This document shows, piece by piece, positions 37,100-46,180 of a stretch of 64,000 bases of DNA (within the stretch, counting starts at the first letter, position 1; every line of letters starts with the position of its first letter). This DNA comes from Pelagibacterium lacus (GTDB taxonomy: Bacteria; Pseudomonadota; Alphaproteobacteria; Rhizobiales; Devosiaceae). The DNA lies in the NCBI RefSeq assembly GCF_003345525.1, contig NZ_QQNH01000002.1, positions 1-64,000 on the forward strand, read 5' to 3'. Both the position numbers and the translations under genes were made by a program. Under the pieces are notes generated by a model. That model worked only from the letters and a program-made list of their open reading frames with translations. It had not been told where the DNA came from and did no database searches.

Positions 37100-38126
37100 A
37101 AGCCGGCCGGGCGCGCCGCGGATTTCCGTCGTCTGCGCCTGGTACAACCGCGCCGGCCATATCGAGGAGACGCTGGCCAGCCTCCTCTCCCAGCACGAAG
37201 CCGATTTCGAGATCGTCCTTATCGATGACGGCAGCCCCGATCCGCGCGTGCGGGACATCCTTTCGGGCTTTGACGATCCGCGCCTGCGGGTCATCCATCA
37301 GGACAATACCGGCTTCAACCGGGCCATCGTCCGCGCCATCGCCGAGTCCCGCGGCGCCTACATCGCCATCCAGGGGGCCGGCGACATCTCGCTGCCCGGC
37401 CGGCTGGCGGCGCAGGCCGCGCTGCTCGATACCGATCCCGCGATCGGGGTGGTGGGCACCCGATACGACAATGTGGTGTTCGGCGGCCCGTCCCATGGCC
37501 TGCGCACCGATGCGCGGTTCACCGCACTGCGGCCGGAGCTCGATCACCTCCTCTATGGCCCCAATCCGCTCGGGCATGGCACGGTGATGATGCGCCGCGC
37601 CGTCTACGATGCGGTCGGCGGCTACCGGCCCTTCTTCCAGTTGGCCCAGGACCGTGATTTGTGGATTCGCATGGCGCCCCATTGCGGCATCGCGATCCTC
37701 GACGACAATCTCTACGAGCGCCGCCTGTTCCAGGAGGATGGGGTGGCCGCCGATCGCCTCAAGCTGGTGCTGCAAAAGGGCCTGGCCCTTTTCGCCCGGC
37801 AATGCCATTTCGACCGGCTGGCCAATGGGCGCGATTTCGTCGATCGGTTCGGGCCCAATGCCGCCTTTTTCCGCACGCGGTCGCCGGAACTGGCCGATTT
37901 CTGTGCCCGTCAGGCCGTGCAGGCCTTCGCCGCCGAGGATGGCGACGGCGCCGCCCTCCTGATTCGCATGGCGGCCGACGAGCGCAAGACTCCGCTGGTG
38001 GTGCTGGCCGGGGCGTTCCTTGCCGTCTGCGCGGCGCTGCCGCCTCTGGCCCGCCTAGCGCGCCGGCTCCTGCTCGGGCATGGCAATGCGCGGCTCTGGC
38101 AGTTGGTCCGGCCGGTCGCCAAATGA
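37089..38126 (+). CDS. Family 2 glycosyltransferase
   Basis: A 345-residue GT-A-fold transferase. ISVVCAWYNRAGHIEETLAS at the start, the nucleotide-binding FEIVLIDDGSPDPRV, a GAGD segment (AIQGAGDIS) in place of the common DDD/DxD metal motif, and LAQDRDLWIRMA near 190 mark a GT2 enzyme. The substitution of the DxD site by AGD is worth noting. There is a hydrophobic C-terminal stretch. It overlaps murA2 by 11 bases and is followed by an ATGA overlap with the next transferase, so all four glycan genes are probably co-translated. Confidence 0.87.
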   Translation: MRAESRPGAPRISVVCAWYNRAGHIEETLASLLSQHEADFEIVLIDDGSPDPRVRDILSGFDDPRLRVIHQDNTGFNRAIVRAIAESRGAYIAIQGAGDISLPGRLAAQAALLDTDPAIGVVGTRYDNVVFGGPSHGLRTDARFTALRPELDHLLYGPNPLGHGTVMMRRAVYDAVGGYRPFFQLAQDRDLWIRMAPHCGIAILDDNLYERRLFQEDGVAADRLKLVLQKGLALFARQCHFDRLANGRDFVDRFGPNAAFFRTRSPELADFCARQAVQAFAAEDGDGAALLIRMAADERKTPLVVLAGAFLAVCAALPPLARLARRLLLGHGNARLWQLVRPVAK

Positions 38127-39316
38127 GCGCCACCCGGCCGCGTCTGGCCATCGTCACCATGCAGTTCCCGGTGCCTTCGGAGACCTTTCTCAGCCGCGAG
38201 ATCCTGGCTCTGGGGCCAAGCGTCGAGATCGCGGTCCATACCCTCAAGGGCCTGCACCCCCGGCGGGAGCGGATCGCGGCCGAGCAGGGCGTCGATGGCG
38301 TTGTGACCTATCCGCCCTTTGCGGACAAAAGGCGGCTGTGGCAGGCGGTGCGGACCTTCGGCATGCGGCGCATCATGGCTCTGGCCCGCCTCGCCGTCAC
38401 CGACCGCGCCCTGCCGCCTTCGGTGCGGCTGCGTTATCTCGCCGCCCTGCCCAGCGCGCTGCTCTGCGCCCTGCGGATCGCCGAGCAGCGGCCCGATATC
38501 GTCCACGCCTATTGGGGCCATTATCCCAGCCTGGTGCTCTGCCTGCTCGCCGGCCGCTCCCCCGCCACCCGGCACACGCTGGGGCTCAGCGCCTATGATC
38601 TGGCGCGGGCCGGAAGCATAACGCGGGAGGCGGCGCGCACTTCTGCCGCGGTCTTCACCCTGGCCCGCGCCAATATCGGCGCGGTTGCCGAGCTGGCGGC
38701 GGGCAGCCCGGTGCGGGTGGTCCATCACGGCATCGACCTTGCCGCCTATCCTCCCGCCGACGCCCTGCCAGCCAAGGACCCGCTGCGTATCGTGACGGCA
38801 GGGCGGCTGCTGGGGTTCAAGCGCTTCGATCTGGTGCTCGACGCCTTCGCGCTGGTTCTCGCCTCACGCCCCGAGGCGCGGCTCGACCTGGTTGGCGACG
38901 GGCCCGAGCGTGACGCGCTGCAGCGTCAGGCCTATCGGCTCGGCATCGCCGACAGCGTCCGCTTCCATGGCTGGCTTGCGCCGGGCGCGCTGCGCGACAT
39001 GCTGCTGGACGCCCGGATGTTCCTGCTGCTCTCGCAATGGGAGCGCATCCCCAATGTGATCAAGGAAGCCATGGCGGCGGGGTGCGTGTGCATTTCCTCC
39101 CATACCCCGGGCATGGAGGAGATCATCTGCGACGGCTCGGACGGCTATCTGGTCGCCGATCCGGCCGACAGTTCGGCGGTGGCCGCCAGGATGCTCGCCC
39201 ATCTGGGAAAAGCCGAGACCGATCCCATGCAATTGCGCGCCGCCGCCCGCATCCGGGCCGGCTTCGACGTGCGCCGCACCGTCTCGGGCTATCTCGAGGT
39301 CTGGCTCGCCCCCTAG
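38123..39316 (+). CDS. Family 4 glycosyltransferase
   Basis: A 397-residue GT-B-fold retaining transferase. LAIVTMQFPVPSETFLSREI is the typical N-terminus of bacterial GT4 enzymes of exopolysaccharide loci. PDIVHAYWGHYPSLVL, VVHHGIDLAAY, IVTAGRLLGFKRFDLVLDAF and the donor-site region SQWERIPNVIKEAMAAGC with an ExxE-like PNVIKEAMA complete the family pattern. Last gene of the glycan operon; the downstream quiC-like gene converges 24 bases away, with no clear terminator between. Confidence 0.9.
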   Translation: MSATRPRLAIVTMQFPVPSETFLSREILALGPSVEIAVHTLKGLHPRRERIAAEQGVDGVVTYPPFADKRRLWQAVRTFGMRRIMALARLAVTDRALPPSVRLRYLAALPSALLCALRIAEQRPDIVHAYWGHYPSLVLCLLAGRSPATRHTLGLSAYDLARAGSITREAARTSAAVFTLARANIGAVAELAAGSPVRVVHHGIDLAAYPPADALPAKDPLRIVTAGRLLGFKRFDLVLDAFALVLASRPEARLDLVGDGPERDALQRQAYRLGIADSVRFHGWLAPGALRDMLLDARMFLLLSQWERIPNVIKEAMAAGCVCISSHTPGMEEIICDGSDGYLVADPADSSAVAARMLAHLGKAETDPMQLRAAARIRAGFDVRRTVSGYLEVWLAP

Positions 39317-39340
39317 CTGGAAACGCGACCAAATAAAGAC

Positions 39341-41233
39341 TCAGCGGGCCGGGACCGCCTTGTGGCGCAGCTCGCGCTTTTGCGCGGCGATGCGGAACTG
39401 GGCATTGGGGGCGCCATAGCCCGCATAGCCGTTGCGCCGTTCCACCACCTCGAAAAAGAAGCCGTCGCCATAGAGCGCCGAATAGAGCTGGAAATATTCC
39501 CCGCCCTTCTCGTCGCGGTCATAGAGGATGTTGTTGCGCTTGAGGCGGTCGAGGAAGGCGTCGTCCAGCCCGAACCGGGCCTGCAAATCCGCGAAATAAT
39601 TGGCCGAGATTTCGAGGAAGCCGAAACCGGTGCCGCCAAACGCCTCGGCGGTCTTGAAGATGTCGGTGGTGGCAAAGGCCACGTGCTGCACCGAGGAGCC
39701 GAAACTTTCGGCCACGAACCGTCCGGCGAGGGTGGAGCGCTGGTCGGCGGCGTTGAGGGTGAAGCGGATGGTTCCGGCGTCGTTCTCGATGACCTGTGAG
39801 CGCACCAGCCCGGCCGGATCGACGATGTCGAGCATCGGCGTCTTCCGCGTCTCGAACAGGGTGGTGTAGAACAGCAGCCAGCTCAGCAATTCCTCGTAAT
39901 TCATCGTCTGGCCCACATGGTCGATATGGGACAGTCCCGTATCGGGCCCTGCTGTGCCCGGGGCGATGTGGAATTCGGTCTCCCACACCCGGGCCAGCTC
40001 GGTCTTGCCGTCGATGAAATGCATCAGCCCGCCGCCGACGCCGCGAATGGCCGGGATTTGCAATTCCCCCGGGCCGAGCGGCTGCTCGAAGGGTTCGGCC
40101 CCCAGGGCGCGGGCGCGGGCGACGGGCGCTCCGGCGTCCTCGACCCTCAGCCCGATATCGCACACGGTCGTGCCGTGCATCAGATAGGCCGAATGGGCGA
40201 AACCCTCGCGCTCGGTGTTGATGACGATATTGATGTCCCCGGCGCGGTAGAGGTCCACTTCCTTGGCGATGTGGTGGCCGGCATGGACGAAGCCCATGGA
40301 GCCCAGCAGGCCGGCGAGGTTCTGCGCCTCGCTTTCATTGGCGGCGAATTCGATGAATTCCACCCCCTCGACGGCGATCGGGGCCGGCATGGGCGGCAGG
40401 TCGACCGAAATGGAGGGCTCGGCGCGCCGCACCGCGTCCATCAGCGCCACCAGCGAACGGTGGCCGTCCACGGCGATGGCGCCGGGCGAGCCGCCGCGGA
40501 ACTGGTCGTTGAAGATTTCCAGCGACCACACGCCATTATAGCCCGTGGCGGCGATGGCGCGCGCGAAGCGGGTCACGTCGAGATCGCCCTGTCCCGGCAT
40601 GTTGCGGAAATGCCGGCTCCAATAGAGCAGGTCCATGTCGATCAGCGGCGCATCGGCCAATTGCACGAAGAAGATCTTGTCGCCGGGGATGGAGCGGATG
40701 GTCTCGGGATCGATCTTGCGGGCATAGGAATGGAAGCTGTCGAGGATCAGCCCGACATTGGGATGGTCGGCGCGCCGCACGATTTCCCAGGCGTCGCGGT
40801 GGTCGTGGACATGCCGGCCCCAGGCCAGCGCCTCATAGCCGATGCGCAGGCCGCGCTTTGCGGCGCGTTCGCCCAGTTCATGGAGGTCCGCCGCCGCGCG
40901 GTCGATGCCGCCCAGCGCGGCGGGGGAGACGTTGGAGCAGATCAGCACCAGATCGGTGCCCAATTCCTCCATGACGTCGAATTTGCGCTCGGCGCGGGCG
41001 AAGGCGCGCGAGCGTTCGGGCTCGGGCAGGCCCTCGAAATCGCGGAACGGCTGGAACAGCGAGATGTCGAGGCCGTGCTCGCGGGCCAGGCGCCCCACCT
41101 CGCGCGGGCCGCCGTCAAAGGCGAGGAAGTCGTTCTCGAAGATCTCGATCCCGTCGAATCCCGCCGCGGCGATGGCCGTGAGCTTTTCGCGCAGATCGCC
41201 ACTGATCGATACGGTCGCAATCGCGGTCTTCAT
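39341..41233 (-). CDS. quiC1: Bifunctional TIM-barrel/VOC protein, 3-dehydroshikimate dehydratase (QuiC1) type
   Basis: A 630-residue two-domain enzyme. Residues 1 to about 275 form an AP-endonuclease-2/xylose-isomerase TIM barrel (GFDGIEIFENDFLAFDG, LILDSFHSYARK, GVWSLEIFNDQF). The second half is a tandem VOC fold related to 4-hydroxyphenylpyruvate dioxygenase, with metal ligands likely in SHIDHVGQ, VQHVAFATTD and FFFEVVERR. This architecture is that of QuiC1, which converts 3-dehydroshikimate to protocatechuate in quinate/shikimate catabolism. It follows the AraC gene by 69 bases on the same strand. Other quinate genes are absent from the window. Confidence 0.85.
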   Translation of the reverse strand: MKTAIATVSISGDLREKLTAIAAAGFDGIEIFENDFLAFDGGPREVGRLAREHGLDISLFQPFRDFEGLPEPERSRAFARAERKFDVMEELGTDLVLICSNVSPAALGGIDRAAADLHELGERAAKRGLRIGYEALAWGRHVHDHRDAWEIVRRADHPNVGLILDSFHSYARKIDPETIRSIPGDKIFFVQLADAPLIDMDLLYWSRHFRNMPGQGDLDVTRFARAIAATGYNGVWSLEIFNDQFRGGSPGAIAVDGHRSLVALMDAVRRAEPSISVDLPPMPAPIAVEGVEFIEFAANESEAQNLAGLLGSMGFVHAGHHIAKEVDLYRAGDINIVINTEREGFAHSAYLMHGTTVCDIGLRVEDAGAPVARARALGAEPFEQPLGPGELQIPAIRGVGGGLMHFIDGKTELARVWETEFHIAPGTAGPDTGLSHIDHVGQTMNYEELLSWLLFYTTLFETRKTPMLDIVDPAGLVRSQVIENDAGTIRFTLNAADQRSTLAGRFVAESFGSSVQHVAFATTDIFKTAEAFGGTGFGFLEISANYFADLQARFGLDDAFLDRLKRNNILYDRDEKGGEYFQLYSALYGDGFFFEVVERRNGYAGYGAPNAQFRIAAQKRELRHKAVPAR

Positions 41234-41302
41234 GGGGCATCCGACTCCGTCACTGTGTGTGTTCCCTTTAGCCATCTGCCGCCATTGTCGCAATCGGGTC
41301 GA

Positions 41303-42196
41303 TCAGGGCCAGGCGGCGAACGAGCCCGATTGCCGGATCTGGTTGCGGGCGAAGTCCTTGCGGTATTCGCGCGGCGACTTGCCGTTCAGCCGCTTGAAGA
41401 AGCGGGAGAAATAGGCGGTGTCCTCGAAGCCGAGCGAGAGCGAGACCTCCGCGATCTGCATGCCGGAATTCTCCAGCATCTGCCGCGCCTCGGCCATGAG
41501 GCGCGAATGGATCAGCCGCTGCGGGGTCTGCCCGGTGGCCCGTTGCACCGCGCTGGTCAGCCGGCCGGCGCTCACCCCCAGATAGCGGGCATAATCGGCC
41601 ACCGACCAGTGCTGGCGCATCTGCTGGTCGACCAGATGCAGGAAATTGTTTACCACATTGCGCGGCGTGGGCTGGGGGGCGGCGCTCACCATGTCGGAGC
41701 TTCGCCAGACGAGGATGCACACGATGGCCAGCTGGTGGCGCACCATTTCCTGCGCGCCCGGCAGGTTGTCGCGCAATTCCCCTTCCATGGTGGCGATCAG
41801 CGTGCTCAGCCGCGTTCCGACCTCGCGGGAGATGGGGCTGGCCAGTTGCGGCCGCAGGGCGAGGTGGCGCACGTCCTCGGCGATGTTGCCGGGCAGGGCG
41901 ATCTGGCCCAGCGCCGCGTCCGAGATGGCCAGCCACGCCCCGCGCGATCCCGCGAATAGCGTCAGCCGCGCCGGCTGGCCGGAGGGCACCCATACCAGAA
42001 TGGGGGCATGGATGGGCTGGGTATCGGTGCCGGTGGCGATTTCCCCATTGCCGGAGACCAGCACGAAAATCCGGTTGCGGCGGCCGTGCAGGGTCCATTG
42101 GGTCTGGTCGAGCGGGGAATTGATCGACTGGCTCTCCACCTCCTGGGCGAGGTCCAGTTTCTGCCGCCAATCCCGTGATGCGCCGTTTGCCCGCAT
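41303..42196 (-). CDS. AraC-family transcriptional regulator
   Basis: A 297-residue activator-type protein. The N-terminal half (about 25-160) is a cupin-like effector domain (GNGEIATGTDTQPIHAPILV). Two helix-turn-helix motifs at about 200-290 include WSVADYARYLGVSAGRLTSA and IAEVSLSLGFEDTAYFSRFF with the AraC signature FKRLNGKSPREYRKDF. ATG 42196 has GGAGG five bases upstream; an earlier TTG is less likely. It is divergent from the ABC-aldehyde dehydrogenase operon and upstream of quiC1, so it probably regulates both. Confidence 0.92.
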   Translation of the reverse strand: MRANGASRDWRQKLDLAQEVESQSINSPLDQTQWTLHGRRNRIFVLVSGNGEIATGTDTQPIHAPILVWVPSGQPARLTLFAGSRGAWLAISDAALGQIALPGNIAEDVRHLALRPQLASPISREVGTRLSTLIATMEGELRDNLPGAQEMVRHQLAIVCILVWRSSDMVSAAPQPTPRNVVNNFLHLVDQQMRQHWSVADYARYLGVSAGRLTSAVQRATGQTPQRLIHSRLMAEARQMLENSGMQIAEVSLSLGFEDTAYFSRFFKRLNGKSPREYRKDFARNQIRQSGSFAAWP

Positions 42197-42350
42197 TCCG
42201 CCTCCGTCTGGATCGTGCAAAAGTACAAGTTTCTGAGCAAAAAGTCTATTCTGATCGCTGCCGGTTTTAGGCTAGCGTGCCCCGAGGCGCTCGAAAAGAC
42301 CAGAGCCGGAGCGCGTCCATGCCCCACATGGGGCCAGAGGAGGATTTTGC

Positions 42351-43580
42351 ATGACTCTCATTTCCCGCCGGAATGCCCTGCGCGTTCTCGGCACCGCCGT
42401 AACCCTTCTGGCGGGCGTCAGCGCCGCCGCCGTCTCGGCCCAGGACCGCAGCTCGGTCAAGATCGGCTATGCCGTCTCGATCACCGGCGGCAATGCCGGC
42501 GGCGCGGGCATCACCACCATTCCCAATTACCGCCTCTGGGTGCATGAGGTGAACGAAGCCGGCGGGCTGGAACTGCCGGACGGATCGCGCCTGCCCATCG
42601 AGGTCGTCGAATATGACGACCGCTCCTCGGCCGAGGAAGTGGTGCGCGCCGTCGAGCGCCTCGTCACCCAGGACGAGGTCGATTTCGTCCTTTCCCCGTG
42701 GGGCACCGGCTTCAACCTCGCCGTCGCGCCGCTGCTCGACCGCTTCGGCTATCCGCTGATCGCCTCTGCCGCCGTCACCGACCGCGCCGCCGAATTCGCC
42801 GAGCGCTGGCCGGGCAGCTTCTGGCTGCTGGGCGGGGGCGCCGACTATGCCGGCGCGCTGGCCGGGGTTCTGGGCGAGGCCCATGCGGCGGGCGATATCA
42901 ACGCCGATGTGGCGATCATCTCGGTGGCCGACGGGTTCGGCATCGACCTGGTCAATGCGGCCCGCGAAACCTTTGCCGAGGCCGGGCTCAACATCGTCAT
43001 GGACCGCACCTATCCGCCGGGAACCACCGATTTCTCGCCCATGATCAACGAGGCGCAGGCTTCGGGCGCCGACAGCTTCGTCGCCTTCTCCTATCCGCCC
43101 GATACTTTCGCGCTTACCCAGCAGGCCCAGGTCGCCGCCTTCAACCCGGATGTGTTCTATCTCGGGGTCGGCACGCCGTTCCCGACCTATATCGGGGCCA
43201 ATGGCGACAATGCCGAGGGCGTGCTGAGCCTTGGCGGCATCGACACCTCCAACGCGGCGCTGATGGATTACCGCCAGCGGCATGAGGAGTTCATCGGCCA
43301 GGCCCCCGATTTCTGGGCCTCGCAGATGACCTATGCCGGGCTCGAAATGCTCGAGGAAGCCATCCGCCGCGTCGGCCTCGACCGCGAGGCGGTGGCCAAT
43401 GAGCTCTCCACCGGCACCTTCACCACCATCCTGGGCGAGACCACGCTGGAGGACAACCAGCTCCGCGACCTGTGGTGGACCGGCCAGTGGCAGGATGGCG
43501 TCTTCGTGGCGCTCGAGCCGTCCGACCGCGACGGGGCCAGCGAGATCCGTCTCCCCAAGCAGCCCTGGCAGGGCCAGTGA
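42351..43580 (+). CDS. LIV-type ABC transporter substrate-binding protein (Tat-type signal)
   Basis: A 409-residue periplasmic binder. The N-terminus ISRRNALRVLGTAVTLLAGV has a twin arginine followed by a hydrophobic core and VSAQD, so export may use Tat. The mature part SVKIGYAVSITGGNAGGAGI, the LSPWGTGFNLAVAPLLDRFG ligand region, and YPPGTTDFSPMINEAQASGA are typical of peripla_BP_6 proteins near aromatic-degradation genes. A GGAGGATTTTGC ribosome site precedes the ATG. First gene of SBP-livHMGF-aldehyde dehydrogenase. Confidence 0.92.
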   Translation: MTLISRRNALRVLGTAVTLLAGVSAAAVSAQDRSSVKIGYAVSITGGNAGGAGITTIPNYRLWVHEVNEAGGLELPDGSRLPIEVVEYDDRSSAEEVVRAVERLVTQDEVDFVLSPWGTGFNLAVAPLLDRFGYPLIASAAVTDRAAEFAERWPGSFWLLGGGADYAGALAGVLGEAHAAGDINADVAIISVADGFGIDLVNAARETFAEAGLNIVMDRTYPPGTTDFSPMINEAQASGADSFVAFSYPPDTFALTQQAQVAAFNPDVFYLGVGTPFPTYIGANGDNAEGVLSLGGIDTSNAALMDYRQRHEEFIGQAPDFWASQMTYAGLEMLEEAIRRVGLDREAVANELSTGTFTTILGETTLEDNQLRDLWWTGQWQDGVFVALEPSDRDGASEIRLPKQPWQGQ

Positions 43581-43584
43581 CAGC

Positions 43585-43620
43585 GCGCGGCCCTGCCTTC
43601 CCAAAGGGGCAGGGCCGCGC
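43585..43620 (+). promoter_or_regulatory. Stem-loop behind the third LIV-type binding-protein gene
   Basis: GCGCGGCCCTGCC (43585-43597) pairs perfectly with GGCAGGGCCGCGC (43608-43620), a 13-bp stem with a 10-nt loop. It starts four bases after the stop codon. No U-run follows, so read-through into livH is expected. Confidence 0.8.
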
Positions 43621-43650
43621 ATCGCAGAACAGACGAGGACAGGCTTTCCC

Positions 43651-44526
43651 ATGCTTCTGACAGCGCTCATCTCCGGTCTGGTGCTGGGCGGCACCTATGC
43701 GCTGGTCGCCATGGGCCTCACGCTCCAATACGGCATCTCGCGCATCATGAACCTCGCCTATGGCGAGATCACCATCTTCGCCGCCTTTTCCGCCTTCATC
43801 CTGTTTTCGACCTTCGGCATCAATCCGCTGCTGGGCATGGCGATCGTTCTGCCCGGGGCCTTCGTCTTCGGCTATCTCATCTACGGCGTCATGATGCAGC
43901 CGCTGGTCAGCCGCTCGTCCCGGACCGGTTCGCTGGAGGTGGATTCGATCCTCGCCACCTTCGGGCTGCTGTTCGTCATCCAGGGGGTGATGCTGATCAC
44001 CTTCGGCTCGAACTACACCAGCTACAACTACCTCAATTTCGGCGTGAACGTCCTCGGCGCCAACATCGCCGCCAACCGGCTGCTGGCCTTCGCGCTGGCC
44101 ATCGTCATCGGCGGGGTGCTGTTCCTGGTGCTCACTCGCACCCGCTGGGGCACTACCATCCGCGCCATCGCCGTGGCGCCGGCCTCGGCGCCCCTGGTCG
44201 GCATCAACGTCAACCGCACGGCCCGCTTCGCCTTTGCGCTCGGCACCATGCTGGCCGCCTCGGGCGGGGTGATGGTCTCCATGTACCAGACCTTCAACGC
44301 CTCCATGGGCGTGGTGTTCACCATGAAGGCGCTGGTCATCGTCATCATGGGCGGGCTGGGCAATCTCATGGGGGCGCTGGTCGCGGGGCTGCTGCTCGGG
44401 CTGGTGGAGACGTTCGTCGCCACCTATGTCGATCCCGGCCTCACGCTCGCCTCCACCTATCTCATCTTCCTCGTGGTGCTTCTGTGGAAGCCCGCCGGGC
44501 TGTTCGGAAAGGCCGCCGGCCGATGA
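43651..44526 (+). CDS. LIV-type ABC transporter permease LivH
   Basis: A 291-residue permease. LISGLVLGGTYALVAMGLTL, MNLAYGEITIFAAFSAF, the coupling loop RTRWGTTIRAIAVAPASAPL and VIVIMGGLGNLMGALVAGLL mark LivH. ATG 43651 matches the start of homology; an open frame extending into the binding-protein gene is not credible. ATGA overlap with livM. Confidence 0.93.
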   Translation: MLLTALISGLVLGGTYALVAMGLTLQYGISRIMNLAYGEITIFAAFSAFILFSTFGINPLLGMAIVLPGAFVFGYLIYGVMMQPLVSRSSRTGSLEVDSILATFGLLFVIQGVMLITFGSNYTSYNYLNFGVNVLGANIAANRLLAFALAIVIGGVLFLVLTRTRWGTTIRAIAVAPASAPLVGINVNRTARFAFALGTMLAASGGVMVSMYQTFNASMGVVFTMKALVIVIMGGLGNLMGALVAGLLLGLVETFVATYVDPGLTLASTYLIFLVVLLWKPAGLFGKAAGR

Positions 44527-45455
44527 CCCGCACGATAATCGGCTTCGTCCTCGTCGGACTGGCCCTCCTCGCCCTCGCTTTCATGCCCACCCAATTGGGG
44601 GCCTATGGCGTCGGCCTGCTGCTCGGCATGACCGGCTATGTGACCCTGGCCAGCGCCTGGGCGCTGTTTTCGGGGCCGACCCGCTATATCTCGCTGGCCA
44701 CCGTCGCCTTTTTCGGCATCGGCGCCTATACGGTCGCCGTGCTCTCGGAAGCCATGCCCTATCCGCTGGTGCTCGTCACGGCGGGGCTGATCGGGCTCGG
44801 CGTCGCGCTCGTCGTCGGGCTGGCGACGCTGCGGCTGGCCGGGGTCTATTTCGTGATCTTCAGCTTCGGGCTGGCCGAACTGGTGCGCCAGCTGGTCACC
44901 TGGTACGAGGTCAACGTCACCGGCACCCTGGGGCGCTATATCTTCCTGCCGATCAGCGCCACCGAGATCTATTGGCAGTTGCTCGGCCTTGCCGCCATTA
45001 CGCTCCTCATCGGCTGGTGGATTTCGCGCTCGCGCATCGGGCTGGCCCTCAAGGTGATCGGCGACGACGAGACCGTGGCCGCCCATACGGGCATCGACAT
45101 CTCGCGCGTCAAGCTGGCGCTCTTTGCCATCAGCGCCACCATCATCACCCTGGTCGGCGCCATCCAGGCCCCGCGCTGGACCTATATCGAGCCGGCCATC
45201 GTGTTCAATCCGACCGTTTCGTTCCTCACCGTCATCATGGCGCTCCTGGGCGGCGCGAACCGGCTCTGGGGGCCGATGCTCGGCGCCATCCCGCTCTTTT
45301 TGCTGTTCGAATGGCTGAGCGCCAATTTCCCCAATCACTATTCGATCATTCTGGGCCTGATGTTCATCGCCATCGTCTTCATCGTGCCGCGCGGGGTTGT
45401 CGCGCTGGCCGAGGACCTCTTCAAACGCGCCCGGCGCAAGGAGGCGGCGCAATGA
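44523..45455 (+). CDS. LIV-type ABC transporter permease LivM
   Basis: A 310-residue permease with about nine helices: LGMTGYVTLASAWALFSGPT, ISLATVAFFGIGAYTVAVLS, LAGVYFVIFSFGLAELVRQL, the coupling loop RIGLALKVIGDDETVAAHTG and VIMALLGGANRLWGPMLGAI. Overlaps livH upstream and livG downstream by ATGA junctions, so the five transporter genes are tightly coupled. Confidence 0.93.
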   Translation: MTRTIIGFVLVGLALLALAFMPTQLGAYGVGLLLGMTGYVTLASAWALFSGPTRYISLATVAFFGIGAYTVAVLSEAMPYPLVLVTAGLIGLGVALVVGLATLRLAGVYFVIFSFGLAELVRQLVTWYEVNVTGTLGRYIFLPISATEIYWQLLGLAAITLLIGWWISRSRIGLALKVIGDDETVAAHTGIDISRVKLALFAISATIITLVGAIQAPRWTYIEPAIVFNPTVSFLTVIMALLGGANRLWGPMLGAIPLFLLFEWLSANFPNHYSIILGLMFIAIVFIVPRGVVALAEDLFKRARRKEAAQ

Positions 45456-46180
45456 CGCAATTGCTCGAAATCACCGGCCTCAAGAAGCAGTTCGGGGGCC
45501 TCACCGCCGTCAACGATGTCAGCTTTTCGGTCGGCGAGGGCGAGATCGCGGCGCTGCTCGGCCCCAATGGCTCGGGCAAGACCACGGTGCTCAACATGAT
45601 CTCGGGGGCGCTGTCGCCCACCGCCGGCACCATCGCGCTGGCCGGGGAGCGGATTTCCCACCTTGCCCCGCACCGCATCGCCCACAAGGGCGTTTCGCGC
45701 ACCTTCCAATTGGTCAAGATCCTGCCCTCGCTCACCGTGGCCGAGAATGTCGTCGCCGCCCTGGCCTTCCGGCGCGATCCGCTCTGGGGCAGCAGGGCGA
45801 CCGAGCGCGCCCACGAATTGCTGGCCGAAGTGGGCCTGGCCGGACGCGGCGGCGAGCACGCCGACGACCTCACCTATATCGACCAGAAGCGCATGGAACT
45901 GGCCCGGGCGCTGGCCGCCGAGCCGCGCCTCCTCTTGCTCGACGAATGGCTGTCGGGGCTCAATCCCACCGAATTGCGCGTCGGCATCGACCTCATCGTC
46001 TCGCTGCGCGACCGGGGAATGACCATATTGCTGGTGGAACATATCATGGAAGCGGTGCGGGCCCTGTGCAGCCGGGCCGTGGTCATGAATGTCGGCAACA
46101 AGATCGCCGAAGGCCCCACCGCCGAGGTGCTGGCCGATCCCGTCGTCATCTCGGCCTATCTGGGAGAGGGCCATGCTTGA
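45452..46180 (+). CDS. LIV-type ABC transporter ATP-binding protein LivG
   Basis: A 242-residue ATPase: Walker A GPNGSGKTT and Walker B PRLLLLDEWLSGLNP, where the usual DEP-x-AGL is DEW-LSGL. The LSGG position reads LTYIDQKRMELARALA, which lacks the canonical glycines. This degenerate signature occurs in some LivG proteins, where the LivF partner supplies the intact one. LLVEHIMEAVRAL is the LivG switch region. Confidence 0.92.
   Translation: MTQLLEITGLKKQFGGLTAVNDVSFSVGEGEIAALLGPNGSGKTTVLNMISGALSPTAGTIALAGERISHLAPHRIAHKGVSRTFQLVKILPSLTVAENVVAALAFRRDPLWGSRATERAHELLAEVGLAGRGGEHADDLTYIDQKRMELARALAAEPRLLLLDEWLSGLNPTELRVGIDLIVSLRDRGMTILLVEHIMEAVRALCSRAVVMNVGNKIAEGPTAEVLADPVVISAYLGEGHA

Noticed and set aside
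43585-43620. Full terminator splitting the third ABC operon
   Set aside because: No U-run follows the stem, and the downstream permease genes have no separate promoter that I can see; stabiliser or attenuator is more likely.
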